Source: CAWVSB01 sp046710535 (GTDB lineage: Bacteria > Pseudomonadota > Gammaproteobacteria > Pseudomonadales > CAWVSB01). Taken from it: a stretch of DNA of 64,000 bases. How positions within the stretch are numbered: the stretch's first letter is position 1; each line of letters begins with the position of its first letter. The stretch spans positions 62,001-126,000 of the forward strand of contig JBKEHH010000006.1 in assembly GCA_046710535.1 (NCBI GenBank), written 5' to 3'. Both the position numbers and the translations under genes were made by a program. Positions 8,309-16,243 of the stretch are shown here, piece by piece. A model generated the notes under the pieces. It was given only the letters and a program-made list of their open reading frames with translations. It made no database searches and was not told where the DNA came from.

Positions 8309-9289
8309 ATGGTTCTTTTGTTTAGTGCATTCCTGCTTGCATTATTGGTAATTACTGCAATCTCAATTATTCGCACCACCGATCTTTTTTCGGCGGTTAT
8401 GCTTAGCGGTGTTTTCAGTCTATTAATGGCAGCGATATTTTTCACGCTTGATGCCGCTGATGTTGCGCTAACTGAGGCCGCGGTGGGCGCTGGTATATCG
8501 ACAGTGTTGTTTTTAAGTGCCTTGGCACTTACTGAGCAACACGAGAGATCTATAAAACCAAGTGGTTGGTTAGCAGTGCCCGTATTGGTGGCAACTGCGT
8601 TAATTATTTATGCCACTTTTGATAAACCTAGGTTAGGTGACCCTGATGCGCCAGTTCATCAACATGTTGCGCCTTGGTATTTAGAGAAAACCCCAGAGTT
8701 AATAGACATTCCTAATGTTGTTACCGCCGTGCTAGGTAGCTTTCGTGGTTATGACACACTGGGCGAAGTATTTGTCGTTTTGACTGCTGCCATTGGAGTG
8801 ATGATATTGCTGGGTACTAGGTATAGCAGCGCGGCAAGTCCGGTGCAGCCAGCGTCGAGTTCAGACAGTTTGCGTCATCATCTTATTCCGCGAGTGATAG
8901 GGCGATTAATGATTCCCTTTATCGTCTTGTTTGGGCTTTATGTGCAGTTTCATGGTGATTATGGGCCCGGCGGCGGTTTTCAGGCTGGTGCATTGGTGGC
9001 GGCGGCGATTATTTTATACGCATTGCTAGAAGGTGAGGGGCCAGCGCTGACGGTAGTTCCGTTATCGGCTATTACCGCAATGATGGCGGGCGGGGCGATA
9101 CTCTACACCTTGGTTGGTTTGGCTGGCATTGTGATGGGCGGCAATTTTCTCGATTATTCGGTATTACTCAGAGACCCTATTGCAGGTCAGCATCTAGGTA
9201 TTTTACTCATCGAACTAGGCGTAGGTGTTACTGTATGTGGTTGTATGTTGTCTATTTTTCATGCGTTTGCAGCAAGGGATAATCAGTAA
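8309..9289 (+). CDS. mrpB: MbhD-MbhE-MrpB fusion subunit of the antiporter
   Basis: A 326-residue three-part protein. Residues about 1-75 are an MbhD/DUF4040 segment with TEAAVGAGISTVLFL. Residues about 85-170 are MbhE-like, with VLGSFRGYDTLGEVFVVLTA. Residues about 180-326 form an MrpB/MnhB domain with FHGDYGPGGGFQAG. In classic Mrp systems the first two parts are the C-terminus of the giant MrpA; here they are fused to MrpB while the MrpA N-terminal antiporter domain is absent. It overlaps mrpC by one base. Confidence 0.9.
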   Translation: MVLLFSAFLLALLVITAISIIRTTDLFSAVMLSGVFSLLMAAIFFTLDAADVALTEAAVGAGISTVLFLSALALTEQHERSIKPSGWLAVPVLVATALIIYATFDKPRLGDPDAPVHQHVAPWYLEKTPELIDIPNVVTAVLGSFRGYDTLGEVFVVLTAAIGVMILLGTRYSSAASPVQPASSSDSLRHHLIPRVIGRLMIPFIVLFGLYVQFHGDYGPGGGFQAGALVAAAIILYALLEGEGPALTVVPLSAITAMMAGGAILYTLVGLAGIVMGGNFLDYSVLLRDPIAGQHLGILLIELGVGVTVCGCMLSIFHAFAARDNQ

Positions 9290-9648
9290 TGGAGTGGCTA
9301 GGTTTATATAATTACTGGGTATTTTCCATTGTATTAATGCTTGGTTTTTATACGGTTATCGCCAAGGGTAACCTCATTAAAAAATTGCTGGGGCTGTCTA
9401 TTTTTCAATCAGCAGTGTTTCTCCTTTATATCTCTATGGACAAAGTGGAAGGTGGCACGGCACCCATTATTCAAGCAGGGGTGAGCGACCAAATATTTTC
9501 CAACCCACTACCTCAAGTATTGATTCTTACCGCGATAGTCGTTGGCATTTCAACAACGGCATTAGGTTTAGCTATTGTGGTAAGAATAAAGGAAACATAC
9601 GACAGCATTGAAGAGCATGAAATTCAGGCTAAGGACGGTCATCGATGA
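9289..9648 (+). CDS. mrpC: Cation/proton antiporter subunit C (MrpC, NuoK-like)
   Basis: A 119-residue three-helix subunit homologous to NuoK of complex I. It shows LIKKLLGLSIFQSAVFLLYI and a C-terminal PLPQVLILTAIVVGISTTA, both typical of MrpC/MnhC. The stop overlaps the start of the first D-type subunit (GATGAG at 9645), so translation is probably coupled. Confidence 0.92.
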   Translation: MEWLGLYNYWVFSIVLMLGFYTVIAKGNLIKKLLGLSIFQSAVFLLYISMDKVEGGTAPIIQAGVSDQIFSNPLPQVLILTAIVVGISTTALGLAIVVRIKETYDSIEEHEIQAKDGHR

Positions 9649-11147
9649 GCATTGCCTCACATTGGCCTGCCTTACAGGTCGTGGTGCCTATGCTAGCGGC
9701 ACCAATGGCAATGTTACTGCGGGGCACAATGCTACCTTGGCTTACTGCGTTGGTGACCAGTTTTATGGCCTTTGCCATCGCTATTTTTATGGCAGGCATG
9801 GTCTTACAGGGACAAGTTATTGTTTATGAAATGGGCTCTTGGCCTGCTCCAGTCGGTATTGAGCTTCGTATAGATGCGCTAAGTGCGTTGTTGTTACTGA
9901 TTGTCACTGGCGCCTCTAGCATAACTTTATTAGCCGCCAGACATAGTCTTACGGCTGAGTTAGAACCCGAGCGTCATATGTTGTTTTATGCAGCATGGTT
10001 GCTAGCACTAGCTGGCATGCTGGGCATTTTGGTTGCTGGCGACGCTTTTAATATCTTTGTTTTCATGGAGATCGCCGCACTTGCCAGTTATGTCTTGATT
10101 TCTGCAGGTTCGAATCGGCGGGCGCTGCCGGCGGTATTTAAATATTTGATAATGGGAACTGTCGGGGCGACTTTTTACCTTGTAGGCGTAGGCCTTGTTT
10201 ACATGATGACTGGCACGCTAAATTTAGCTGACATGGAAATCCGCCTAGCTGATGTAGCCGAGCTAAAACCTATATTGGTTGCAGCAGGATTCATCACGGT
10301 TGGTCTGGCGCTTAAAGCGGGCTTATTTCCATTACATGCTTGGTTACCAAATAGTTATACCTACGCTCCGCATATTGCTACGGCGTTTTTAGCGTCTTGT
10401 TCAACCAAAATTGCTTTGTATGTATTGCTGCGTTTCGACTTTGTTGTTTTTCAGCCTAATTTGATTGGACATGATTTACAGTTCGCTGGTTTTTTTATGC
10501 CATTAGCACTGGGGGCAATTTTAATCGCTTCTGGCGTTGCATTGTTTGAAACCCATCTGAAGCGCTTGCTAGCTTATTCGTCTATAGCACAGCTTGGCTA
10601 TATCTGGCTGGGTGCTAGTTTTGTGACCACAGCGGGACTGACGGCAAGTGTTTTACACATGTTTAATCACGCATTGGCCAAAGGCTCTTTGTTTCTGGCG
10701 GTAGCATGTTTAGGGCTGCGTTTTGCCAGTTTGAATTTGCCTGACTTAAAAGGTGCTGCACGGTCGATGCCGTGGACAATGGGCGCTTTTGTAGTGGCGG
10801 GTATGAGTTTAGTTGGTGTGCCGGGCACGGCGGGGTTTATTAGTAAGTGGTATTTGATTTCGGCGGCGCTGGCAGAAGGCTATTTTGGTATAGCTATTGT
10901 TGCGGTTATTTTAATTAGCTCGCTAATGGCGGTTGCTTACCTATGGCGCGTTGTAGAGGCTGCATATTTTGGTGAGGCCGCGACTTCATCAACTGGTGAG
11001 GCAGAAAAAATTGACGAAGCACCACTGCTATTGTTGGTAACAGTGTGGGTAGCAGCGTTAGCCAATATCTATTTTGGTCTTGATCCTTCTGTGCCATTGG
11101 CATTAGCGGAACAAGCCGCTGCTGCTTTACTGGAACATGTACAATGA
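9645..11147 (+). CDS. mrpD: Cation/proton antiporter subunit D, copy 1 (MrpD-like)
   Basis: A 500-residue polytopic protein of the NuoL/M/N-MrpA/D family. The proton-pathway residues are present: a Glu in AFNIFVFMEIAALASY (TM5 region) and a Lys in LKAGLFPLHAWLP (TM7 region). A second Lys is seen in ASCSTKIALYVLLR, and a His in the MFNHALAKG segment. Of the three D-type proteins in this operon it looks most like canonical MrpD. It overlaps its neighbours by four bases at both ends. Confidence 0.92.
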   Translation: MSIASHWPALQVVVPMLAAPMAMLLRGTMLPWLTALVTSFMAFAIAIFMAGMVLQGQVIVYEMGSWPAPVGIELRIDALSALLLLIVTGASSITLLAARHSLTAELEPERHMLFYAAWLLALAGMLGILVAGDAFNIFVFMEIAALASYVLISAGSNRRALPAVFKYLIMGTVGATFYLVGVGLVYMMTGTLNLADMEIRLADVAELKPILVAAGFITVGLALKAGLFPLHAWLPNSYTYAPHIATAFLASCSTKIALYVLLRFDFVVFQPNLIGHDLQFAGFFMPLALGAILIASGVALFETHLKRLLAYSSIAQLGYIWLGASFVTTAGLTASVLHMFNHALAKGSLFLAVACLGLRFASLNLPDLKGAARSMPWTMGAFVVAGMSLVGVPGTAGFISKWYLISAALAEGYFGIAIVAVILISSLMAVAYLWRVVEAAYFGEAATSSTGEAEKIDEAPLLLLVTVWVAALANIYFGLDPSVPLALAEQAAAALLEHVQ

Positions 11148-12610
11148 TTATGCAAGCGCAGCTACTATGGATTATAGGTGTGCCACTGCTCGCTGCGGTG
11201 GGTATCGGCCTAGTTGGTCAACGTCATCAGAATATTCGTGAAGCGATTACGCTTATCGCCGGGATTATCCTTGCGGTATTAGTTTGGAGTCTAATTCCAG
11301 AGGTACTAGCTGGTGAAAGGCCGAATGCTCATCTGGTAAGTATGCTGCCAGGGATTTCTCTAGAATTTAAAATTGAACCTCTGGGAATGCTATTTGCAGC
11401 GCTGGCATCATTGTTGTGGATCGTCAATTCGATTTACTCTATTGGCTATATGCGCGGCAATAAAGAGCACCACCAAACCCGCTTCTATATTTGCTTTGCC
11501 GTTGCCATTGCTGGTGCAATGGGTGTTGCGATGGCGGAAAACTTGCTTACCCTGTTTGTGTTCTATGAAGTACTGACGCTTTCTACGTATCCTTTGGTTT
11601 CTCATAAAGGCGATGCCAAGTCAGTTGCTTCAGCGAGGGTTTATCTGGGTATTCTACTGGCCACGTCAATGGGGCTGTTCCTGCCTGCCATTATTTGGAC
11701 ATATTCGGTAACCGGCACATTGGCCTTTACGCCTGGGGGCATTCTCACTGGAAATATCGCTGGTCCTGCTGTGGGGCTATTACTTGCGCTATTTGTCTTT
11801 GGTACCGGCAAGGCAGCATTGATGCCGGTACATCGTTGGCTGCCCGCAGCTATGGTTGCCCCAACACCTGTTAGTGCGCTACTACATGCCGTAGCGGTCG
11901 TAAAAGCAGGGGTGTTCACTATAACTAAAATAATTGTGTATATTTTTGGTCTCGATTTACTAGTCGCTTCACCGGGAACAGACTGGCTGATTTATGCGGC
12001 CATATTTACAATTATTACGGCAAGCTTTATTGCCTTGCGCCAAACTAATCTTAAGCGCCTGCTTGCTTATTCAACCATTGCGCAACTGTCCTACGTGATT
12101 TTGGCTACCGCTTTGCTTATGCCTTTATCACTGATGGCCGCAGCCCTGCATATTGTGGCTCATGCATTTGGTAAAATTACTTTGTTTTTTGCCGCGGGTA
12201 GTATTTATACCGCTAGCAAAAAGACCGAGCTAGCTCAGCTTCATGGAATTGGTCGGCGTATGCCTTGGACAATGGCTGCATTTACCATTGGTGCGTTAAG
12301 CATGATCGGTATTCCACCGACGGCCGGTTTTGTGTCTAAATGGTATTTACTTACCGGCTCGTTTCAAGCTGAAAACTATATTGCTATGGCGGCTATCGCT
12401 GTTAGTACGGTACTTAATGCCGCGTACTTTTTACCCATTATTTATAGTGCTTGGTTTAAGGTTGAATCTGAGCCTCCCAAGGTTGATCATCGCGAGGCAC
12501 CGTTAGCGATAGTTATAGCGCTAACGATAACGGCGACCTTGACCGTCTTGTTTTTCTGGATAAACCAGCCAGCGATAGATCTTGCTGCACAAATGGTTGG
12601 AGTCAAATAA
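11144..12610 (+). CDS. Cation/proton antiporter subunit D, copy 2
   Basis: A 488-residue proton-conducting membrane protein of the same family as the preceding gene. Key residues are kept: Glu in LLTLFVFYEVLTLSTY, Lys in GTGKAALMPVHRWLP, and a further Lys in AVAVVKAGVF. Segment ALHIVAHAFGKITLFF carries the His/Lys of the later channel. It may stand in for the antiporter-like N-terminal domain of MrpA, which this operon lacks. Overlaps of four and one bases with its neighbours show operon coupling. Confidence 0.9.
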   Translation: MIMQAQLLWIIGVPLLAAVGIGLVGQRHQNIREAITLIAGIILAVLVWSLIPEVLAGERPNAHLVSMLPGISLEFKIEPLGMLFAALASLLWIVNSIYSIGYMRGNKEHHQTRFYICFAVAIAGAMGVAMAENLLTLFVFYEVLTLSTYPLVSHKGDAKSVASARVYLGILLATSMGLFLPAIIWTYSVTGTLAFTPGGILTGNIAGPAVGLLLALFVFGTGKAALMPVHRWLPAAMVAPTPVSALLHAVAVVKAGVFTITKIIVYIFGLDLLVASPGTDWLIYAAIFTIITASFIALRQTNLKRLLAYSTIAQLSYVILATALLMPLSLMAAALHIVAHAFGKITLFFAAGSIYTASKKTELAQLHGIGRRMPWTMAAFTIGALSMIGIPPTAGFVSKWYLLTGSFQAENYIAMAAIAVSTVLNAAYFLPIIYSAWFKVESEPPKVDHREAPLAIVIALTITATLTVLFFWINQPAIDLAAQMVGVK

Positions 12611-12882
12611 TGCCATCAAAACAACAAGATGAGCACGAGCATTGGTTAGTAAGACCAAAGACAATTCGATTGTTCTGGATAGGGGGCAGCTTATTGCTGG
12701 CACTGACTGTGCTTTTACAACTAGTCATAAAGGTTAAAGGCTACTTTGTGGTTGATGGCTGGTTTGGTTTTGGTGCCGTATTTGGTTTTTTATGCTGTGT
12801 GGCAATGGTTTTAGTTGCCAAAGGTCTTGGCCGCTTTATTAAACGCGATGAAAATTATTATCAGGATGGAGATTCAGAATGA
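12610..12882 (+). CDS. Small two-helix membrane protein of the antiporter operon
   Basis: A 90-residue protein of unknown function. A soluble N-terminus of about 18 residues (with WLVRPKTIR) is followed by two hydrophobic helices at about 20-42 and 52-74. A charged tail ends in KRDENYYQDGDSE. The pattern VDGWFGFGAVFGFLCCVAM looks conserved-type rather than random. It overlaps the D subunits on both sides, so it is very likely an accessory part of the antiporter complex; no named domain is recognised. Confidence 0.75.
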   Translation: MPSKQQDEHEHWLVRPKTIRLFWIGGSLLLALTVLLQLVIKVKGYFVVDGWFGFGAVFGFLCCVAMVLVAKGLGRFIKRDENYYQDGDSE

Positions 12883-14561
12883 TTGAAGTTCTGCCTCCTG
12901 CGCTTGTTTTATTTACCGGGTCTGTATTAATTGCCGTTAGTCGCGGCGCTTTACGTAGTGGCGTTGTACTGCTATTGCCATTACTTGCGTTGTGGTTGGT
13001 ATGGCAGGTGCCAGACGGTGTATCAGTTAGCCTAAGCTTTATGAATCAAGCGATTGAACCAGTTGAGGGCAGTAAACTACGGCGCTTGTTCGCCACCATT
13101 TTTGCACTAATGACCTTTGTCGGTGGTATTTATGCCTTCCGACATGCCAAGGGTGTGGAACTTGCGGCGGCATTTGCCTATGCCGGCGGCGCTATCGGCG
13201 TTGCTTTTGCTGGAGACCTCATAACCCTATTTATTTTTTGGGAAATAATGGCTATTTTCTCGACGGTTATTGTGTGGTGTGGGGGTACCCCTGAAGCACG
13301 GGCCGCCGGTTTACGTTATGCCATGGTACATTTTTTGGGTGGTGTGATTTTGATGGTTGGTATTGCCGGAGTAGCAGTGCAAACCGGCTCGATCGATATT
13401 GAAGCCATGCGCGCTAACACTATTGCCACTTGGCTGATTCTGATCGGCGTGTTGATTAATGCAGCAGCGCCGCCAGTATCTGCATGGCTTGCTGATGCAT
13501 ACCCCGAGGCAACAGCTACCGGCACAGTATTTTTATCGGCCTATACCACTAAGGCCGCCGTGCTAGCGCTAATACTATTGTTTCCCGGCGAGCCGATACT
13601 AATAGGTGTTGGTCTCTACATGATTTTTTATGGCATTATTTACGCCTTATTGGAAAATGATGCGCGAAGAATTCTCGCTTACTCCATTGTTAACCAAGTT
13701 GGCTTTATGGTGTGTGCGGTTGGCATTGGTACTGAGCTCGCATTAAACGGCGCAGCGGCCCATGCGTTTGCGCATATTATTTACAAAGGGCTATTGTTTA
13801 TGAGTGCAGGCACGGTGTTATATCGAACCGGTATGCGCAAATGTACTGACCTAGGCGGTTTGTTTCGCACTATGCCCGTCACCTGTATTTGCGGCATTAT
13901 TGGCGCACTGTCTATTTCCAGCTTTCCACTGACCTCTGGTTTTGTCACCAAAGCGCTAATCTCAGAAGCTGCGTTGACCCAAGGCTTAGTCTTCGTCTAT
14001 TTCTGTTTGGCCGCTGCATCGGCGGGGGTGTTTTTGCATGCCGGTATCAAATTCCCTTGGTTTGTCTTTTTCCAAAAAGACTCAGGGCTTCGCCCCAAAG
14101 ATGCACCGTGGAATATGTCTTTGGCGATGGTGTTGTTCTCTCTAGCTTGTTTAGGCTTGGGCATGTATCCGCAGGCCATCTATCATCTACTACCTTATTC
14201 GATGGACTACGTTCCGTATTCGATGGGTAAGATTTTGTTTTACCTACAATTGTTATTATTTTCAGGCTTAGCATTTTTCCTATTGCTACCGCTGATGAAA
14301 AGGACGCTGACAATATCCCTAGACTTCGATTGGTTCTGGCGGCGTTGTTTGCCTTTTATGGGTGGTGTGGTTTTAAAGCTGCTTTCAATATTAGCTAGCG
14401 GTGTGGAAAAATTAAAAACAAATAACCTTAACGGTATAGAGCAATTTGCAACCCGTTATCTAGGCGTTAACGGAGTGTTTGGCCGGTCTTGGCCGATAGG
14501 CATGACCGCCATGTGGATTGCAATTTTGTTTAGTGGTTATGTGTTTATTTATTATGTGTGA
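12879..14561 (+). CDS. Cation/proton antiporter subunit D, copy 3 (atypical)
   Basis: A 560-residue polytopic protein of the NuoL/M/N-MrpD family, longer than the other two copies because of a C-terminal extension with extra helices. The TM5 Glu is present in LITLFIFWEIMAIFS. The TM7 segment reads INAAAPPVSAWLADAY, where the other copies have LKAGLFPLHAWLP or GKAALMPVHRWLP, so the usual Lys is Asn and the His is Ser. A later Lys is kept in SAYTTKAAVLAL. This suggests a changed or lost proton route in this subunit. It is the last gene of the operon. Confidence 0.88.
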   Translation: MIEVLPPALVLFTGSVLIAVSRGALRSGVVLLLPLLALWLVWQVPDGVSVSLSFMNQAIEPVEGSKLRRLFATIFALMTFVGGIYAFRHAKGVELAAAFAYAGGAIGVAFAGDLITLFIFWEIMAIFSTVIVWCGGTPEARAAGLRYAMVHFLGGVILMVGIAGVAVQTGSIDIEAMRANTIATWLILIGVLINAAAPPVSAWLADAYPEATATGTVFLSAYTTKAAVLALILLFPGEPILIGVGLYMIFYGIIYALLENDARRILAYSIVNQVGFMVCAVGIGTELALNGAAAHAFAHIIYKGLLFMSAGTVLYRTGMRKCTDLGGLFRTMPVTCICGIIGALSISSFPLTSGFVTKALISEAALTQGLVFVYFCLAAASAGVFLHAGIKFPWFVFFQKDSGLRPKDAPWNMSLAMVLFSLACLGLGMYPQAIYHLLPYSMDYVPYSMGKILFYLQLLLFSGLAFFLLLPLMKRTLTISLDFDWFWRRCLPFMGGVVLKLLSILASGVEKLKTNNLNGIEQFATRYLGVNGVFGRSWPIGMTAMWIAILFSGYVFIYYV

Positions 14562-14755
14562 GTGCTCTTACGTGTAACTGATGATATGCCCGAGTTAGGT
14601 TGACGCCCCGTCTGGTTTAAATACCTCTACTAGCTTAACAGTGATATTGTAAGAGTTATCAAAGTATATTCTTAGAAATACTAGCAGTTTTACCCACTAC
14701 TTCATCAGGTACTATCGGGCCGTTACCCCAACTTTTTAAACAAACGGTTGCTTAT

Positions 14756-15154
14756 GTGTCTGAACATGGAATGGAGTATGTACCGCGTGACCTTCAGCTA
14801 GATGTAGTTCTACTAACGCTTACTATTGCCATTTTCATTTGGTTTATACGCAAAGGTGCTGGCTCTAAAGATGCAGGCGGGCGTGAGCGTAAGGTAGACT
14901 TACTGCAGTTTCTATTCCCTAAAGATATTTATACCCATCAATCTGCCAGAGTCGATTTATGGCTATGGATTACCGAGCACGTACCGCATCCCTTTTTAGG
15001 GTTAGGTGTTTTTGTCGCGGTTGTCTCAGCAACAGAGCAGCTGGTTATTAGCTTCTTGGAACACAGCTTTGGCGCATCGCCGGCACTAATATCTACTATT
15101 GGGTGGATGCTGCTATATAGCCTAGTAACCTTACTGAGGCTGCTGCCAAGTTAA
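14756..15154 (+). pseudogene. N-terminal fragment of a sterol desaturase/fatty acid hydroxylase family protein
   Basis: The 132-residue frame reads FPKDIYTHQSARVDLWLW at about 54-71, which resembles the segment ahead of the catalytic core in sterol desaturase family proteins (usually 270 residues or more). The family's histidine boxes, which bind the di-iron centre, are absent because the frame ends at 15154. No continuation is seen in the next 500 bases. The GTG start at 14756 is uncertain; ATG 14771 is an alternative. A truncated gene is the best reading, though a short functional membrane protein cannot be excluded. Confidence 0.55.
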
Positions 15155-15187
15155 CTTTTTTCGATGAAAAATTGAGATTTTATGTCA

Positions 15188-15215
15188 AGTTTAAAGCTTG
15201 ATCTGGCTTTAAACT
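15188..15215. repeat. Perfect 10-bp inverted repeat
   Basis: AGTTTAAAGC and its exact complement GCTTTAAACT flank an 8-base loop. There is no T-run directly after it on either strand, so it is not a standard terminator. It sits between the desaturase fragment and the nhaA remnant. Confidence 0.7.
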
Positions 15216-15298
15216 GGGCTAGAACCATTTTAATGGTAGATAGAGCGAGTTTGCGTAACTCCATCCCATCCTTGAAAGTTAGCTTGGCAGTGCCCAGC

Positions 15299-15445
15299 CG
15301 CGGTATCAGTTGCTATAGGGATACCCCATCCAATATCCGAATCAAGCGACCAGTTGAACAATAAATAGATCGCCGTCGGGCACACCATTCCAACGATGGA
15401 GCAGAGAATCAGCACGCGCCGGTTTTCTCTGCGAGCAAGATCGTC
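15299..15445 (-). pseudogene. nhaA: Degraded internal fragment of the Na+/H+ antiporter gene nhaA
   Basis: On the minus strand about 49 codons read DLARRENRRVLIL, then IVGMVCPTAIYLLFN, then DIGWGIPIATDTA. In NhaA the matching stretch runs GGMVVPALIY, a short loop, GWAIPAATDIAF, including the conserved Asp of ATD. The rest of NhaA (usually about 390 residues) is missing on both sides: after ATDTA the frame no longer resembles the family. The remnant lies next to an intact Mrp antiporter operon of related function. Recognition is by motif memory, not alignment. Confidence 0.65.
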
Positions 15446-15625
15446 CGCTGCGTCACTCGATCTATTTCGGGAAATACTCTCGGACAGAATGTTCGCCACC
15501 GCACAGATGATCGAGTGCTGGTGTGAAAACCTCATCTCACCAAGCAATCTAATCCGTGATCGGATTTCAGCGCAAATTGCGGATCATATGAACACCTCAA
15601 AACGACTAATAACCGCTTCGCCGTA

Positions 15626-15650
15626 ATAGTTGACTAATTTAGTCTGGTAT
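15626..15650 (+). promoter_or_regulatory. IscR type 1-like binding site (left copy)
   Basis: The 25-base site has half-sites ATAGTTGACT and AGTCTGGTAT around AATTT. It fits the published E. coli type 1 IscR consensus (half-sites of the form ATASYYGACT and AGTCRRSTAT) at 24 of 25 positions by hand count. [2Fe-2S]-IscR binds such sites and represses. A possible promoter overlaps it: -35 TTGACT at 15630-15635 and -10 TACAGT at 15653-15658, spacing 17. It lies about 130 bases before sufA. Confidence 0.78.
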
Positions 15651-15660
15651 TATACAGTGA

Positions 15661-15685
15661 ATACCAGACTAAATTAGTCAACTAT
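15661..15685 (-). promoter_or_regulatory. IscR type 1-like binding site (right, inverted copy)
   Basis: This is the exact reverse complement of the left site, so the two together form a 29-bp-arm inverted repeat (15623-15651 and 15660-15688) with an 8-base centre. The IscR consensus match is again 24 of 25. Paired sites could give cooperative repression of suf. Transcripts crossing the repeat could also fold into a very stable hairpin. Confidence 0.75.
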
Positions 15686-15687
15686 TA

Positions 15688-15741
15688 CAGCCCGATGTCG
15701 TTTTGATAGCAGATATCGAGTCAGTTGGGCCATCGGGGCTG
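15688..15741 (+). repeat. Imperfect inverted repeat in the suf leader
   Basis: CAGCCCGATG at 15688-15697 pairs with CATCGGGGCTG at 15731-15741, apart from one bulged base. It lies between the IscR-type boxes and the sufA start, within the probable leader, and could fold in the mRNA. No terminator-like T-run follows. Confidence 0.45.
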
Positions 15742-15781
15742 ACTGCCACAAAGACGAAGTCCATATAAAAGGTAAATACGA

Positions 15782-16126
15782 ATGGCGATTACATTGACAG
15801 AAAAAGCAGCGGAAAAAATTCAGGCCCAGCTTGCAAATAACGGCAAGGGATTGGGTATGCGGGTAGGGGTCAAAAAAGTTGGCTGTTCTGGCTTTGCATA
15901 CACATTCGACTATGCCGACGAAGTGCGTACTGGCGACCAGGTGTTCGAATCGCATGACGCGATGCTAGTGGTGGATGCTACCAGCCTGCCATTTATCGAC
16001 GGCTCACTCGTTGATTTCGTCAAAGAAGGATTAAATGAGTCATTCAACTTCGACAATCCGAACGCCGAAAGTCAGTGTGGCTGCGGTGAGAGCTTTAACC
16101 TGAAAAAAACGACTAATTCGCCGTAA
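15782..16126 (+). CDS. sufA: A-type iron-sulfur carrier protein (SufA/IscA/HesB family)
   Basis: A 114-residue HesB-domain protein that carries Fe-S clusters or iron to target proteins. The three ligand cysteines are at C35 (VGCSGFAY) and C99/C101 (CGCGESF). The start ATG has AAAGGTAAATACG upstream. It is the first gene after the IscR-type boxes and precedes sufB by 117 bases. SufA, IscA and ErpA are hard to tell apart by sequence; the name follows the operon. Confidence 0.93.
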   Translation: MAITLTEKAAEKIQAQLANNGKGLGMRVGVKKVGCSGFAYTFDYADEVRTGDQVFESHDAMLVVDATSLPFIDGSLVDFVKEGLNESFNFDNPNAESQCGCGESFNLKKTTNSP

Positions 16127-16243
16127 CTGGCCATTGGGGGCGCGTATGAGTGTCGCCCGGAAAGAAAGCTCTTTGATATTTTTTAGTTTTTCAACTAGCT
16201 CCATTTTCTTATTTTCGGACTGGATAATATTGAGGTAAATTTA

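Noticed and set aside
15230..15547. A 105-codon minus-strand frame as an intact gene
   Set aside because: Only the middle 49 codons resemble NhaA; both ends are unlike any NhaA and the catalytic remainder is missing, so it is listed as a remnant.
15396..15626. A 76-codon plus-strand frame upstream of the IscR boxes
   Set aside because: It runs antisense to the nhaA remnant, has no recognisable domain and no good ribosome site.
15623..15688. The palindrome as a Rho-independent terminator
   Set aside because: No T-run follows the right arm, and both arms match the IscR type 1 consensus.
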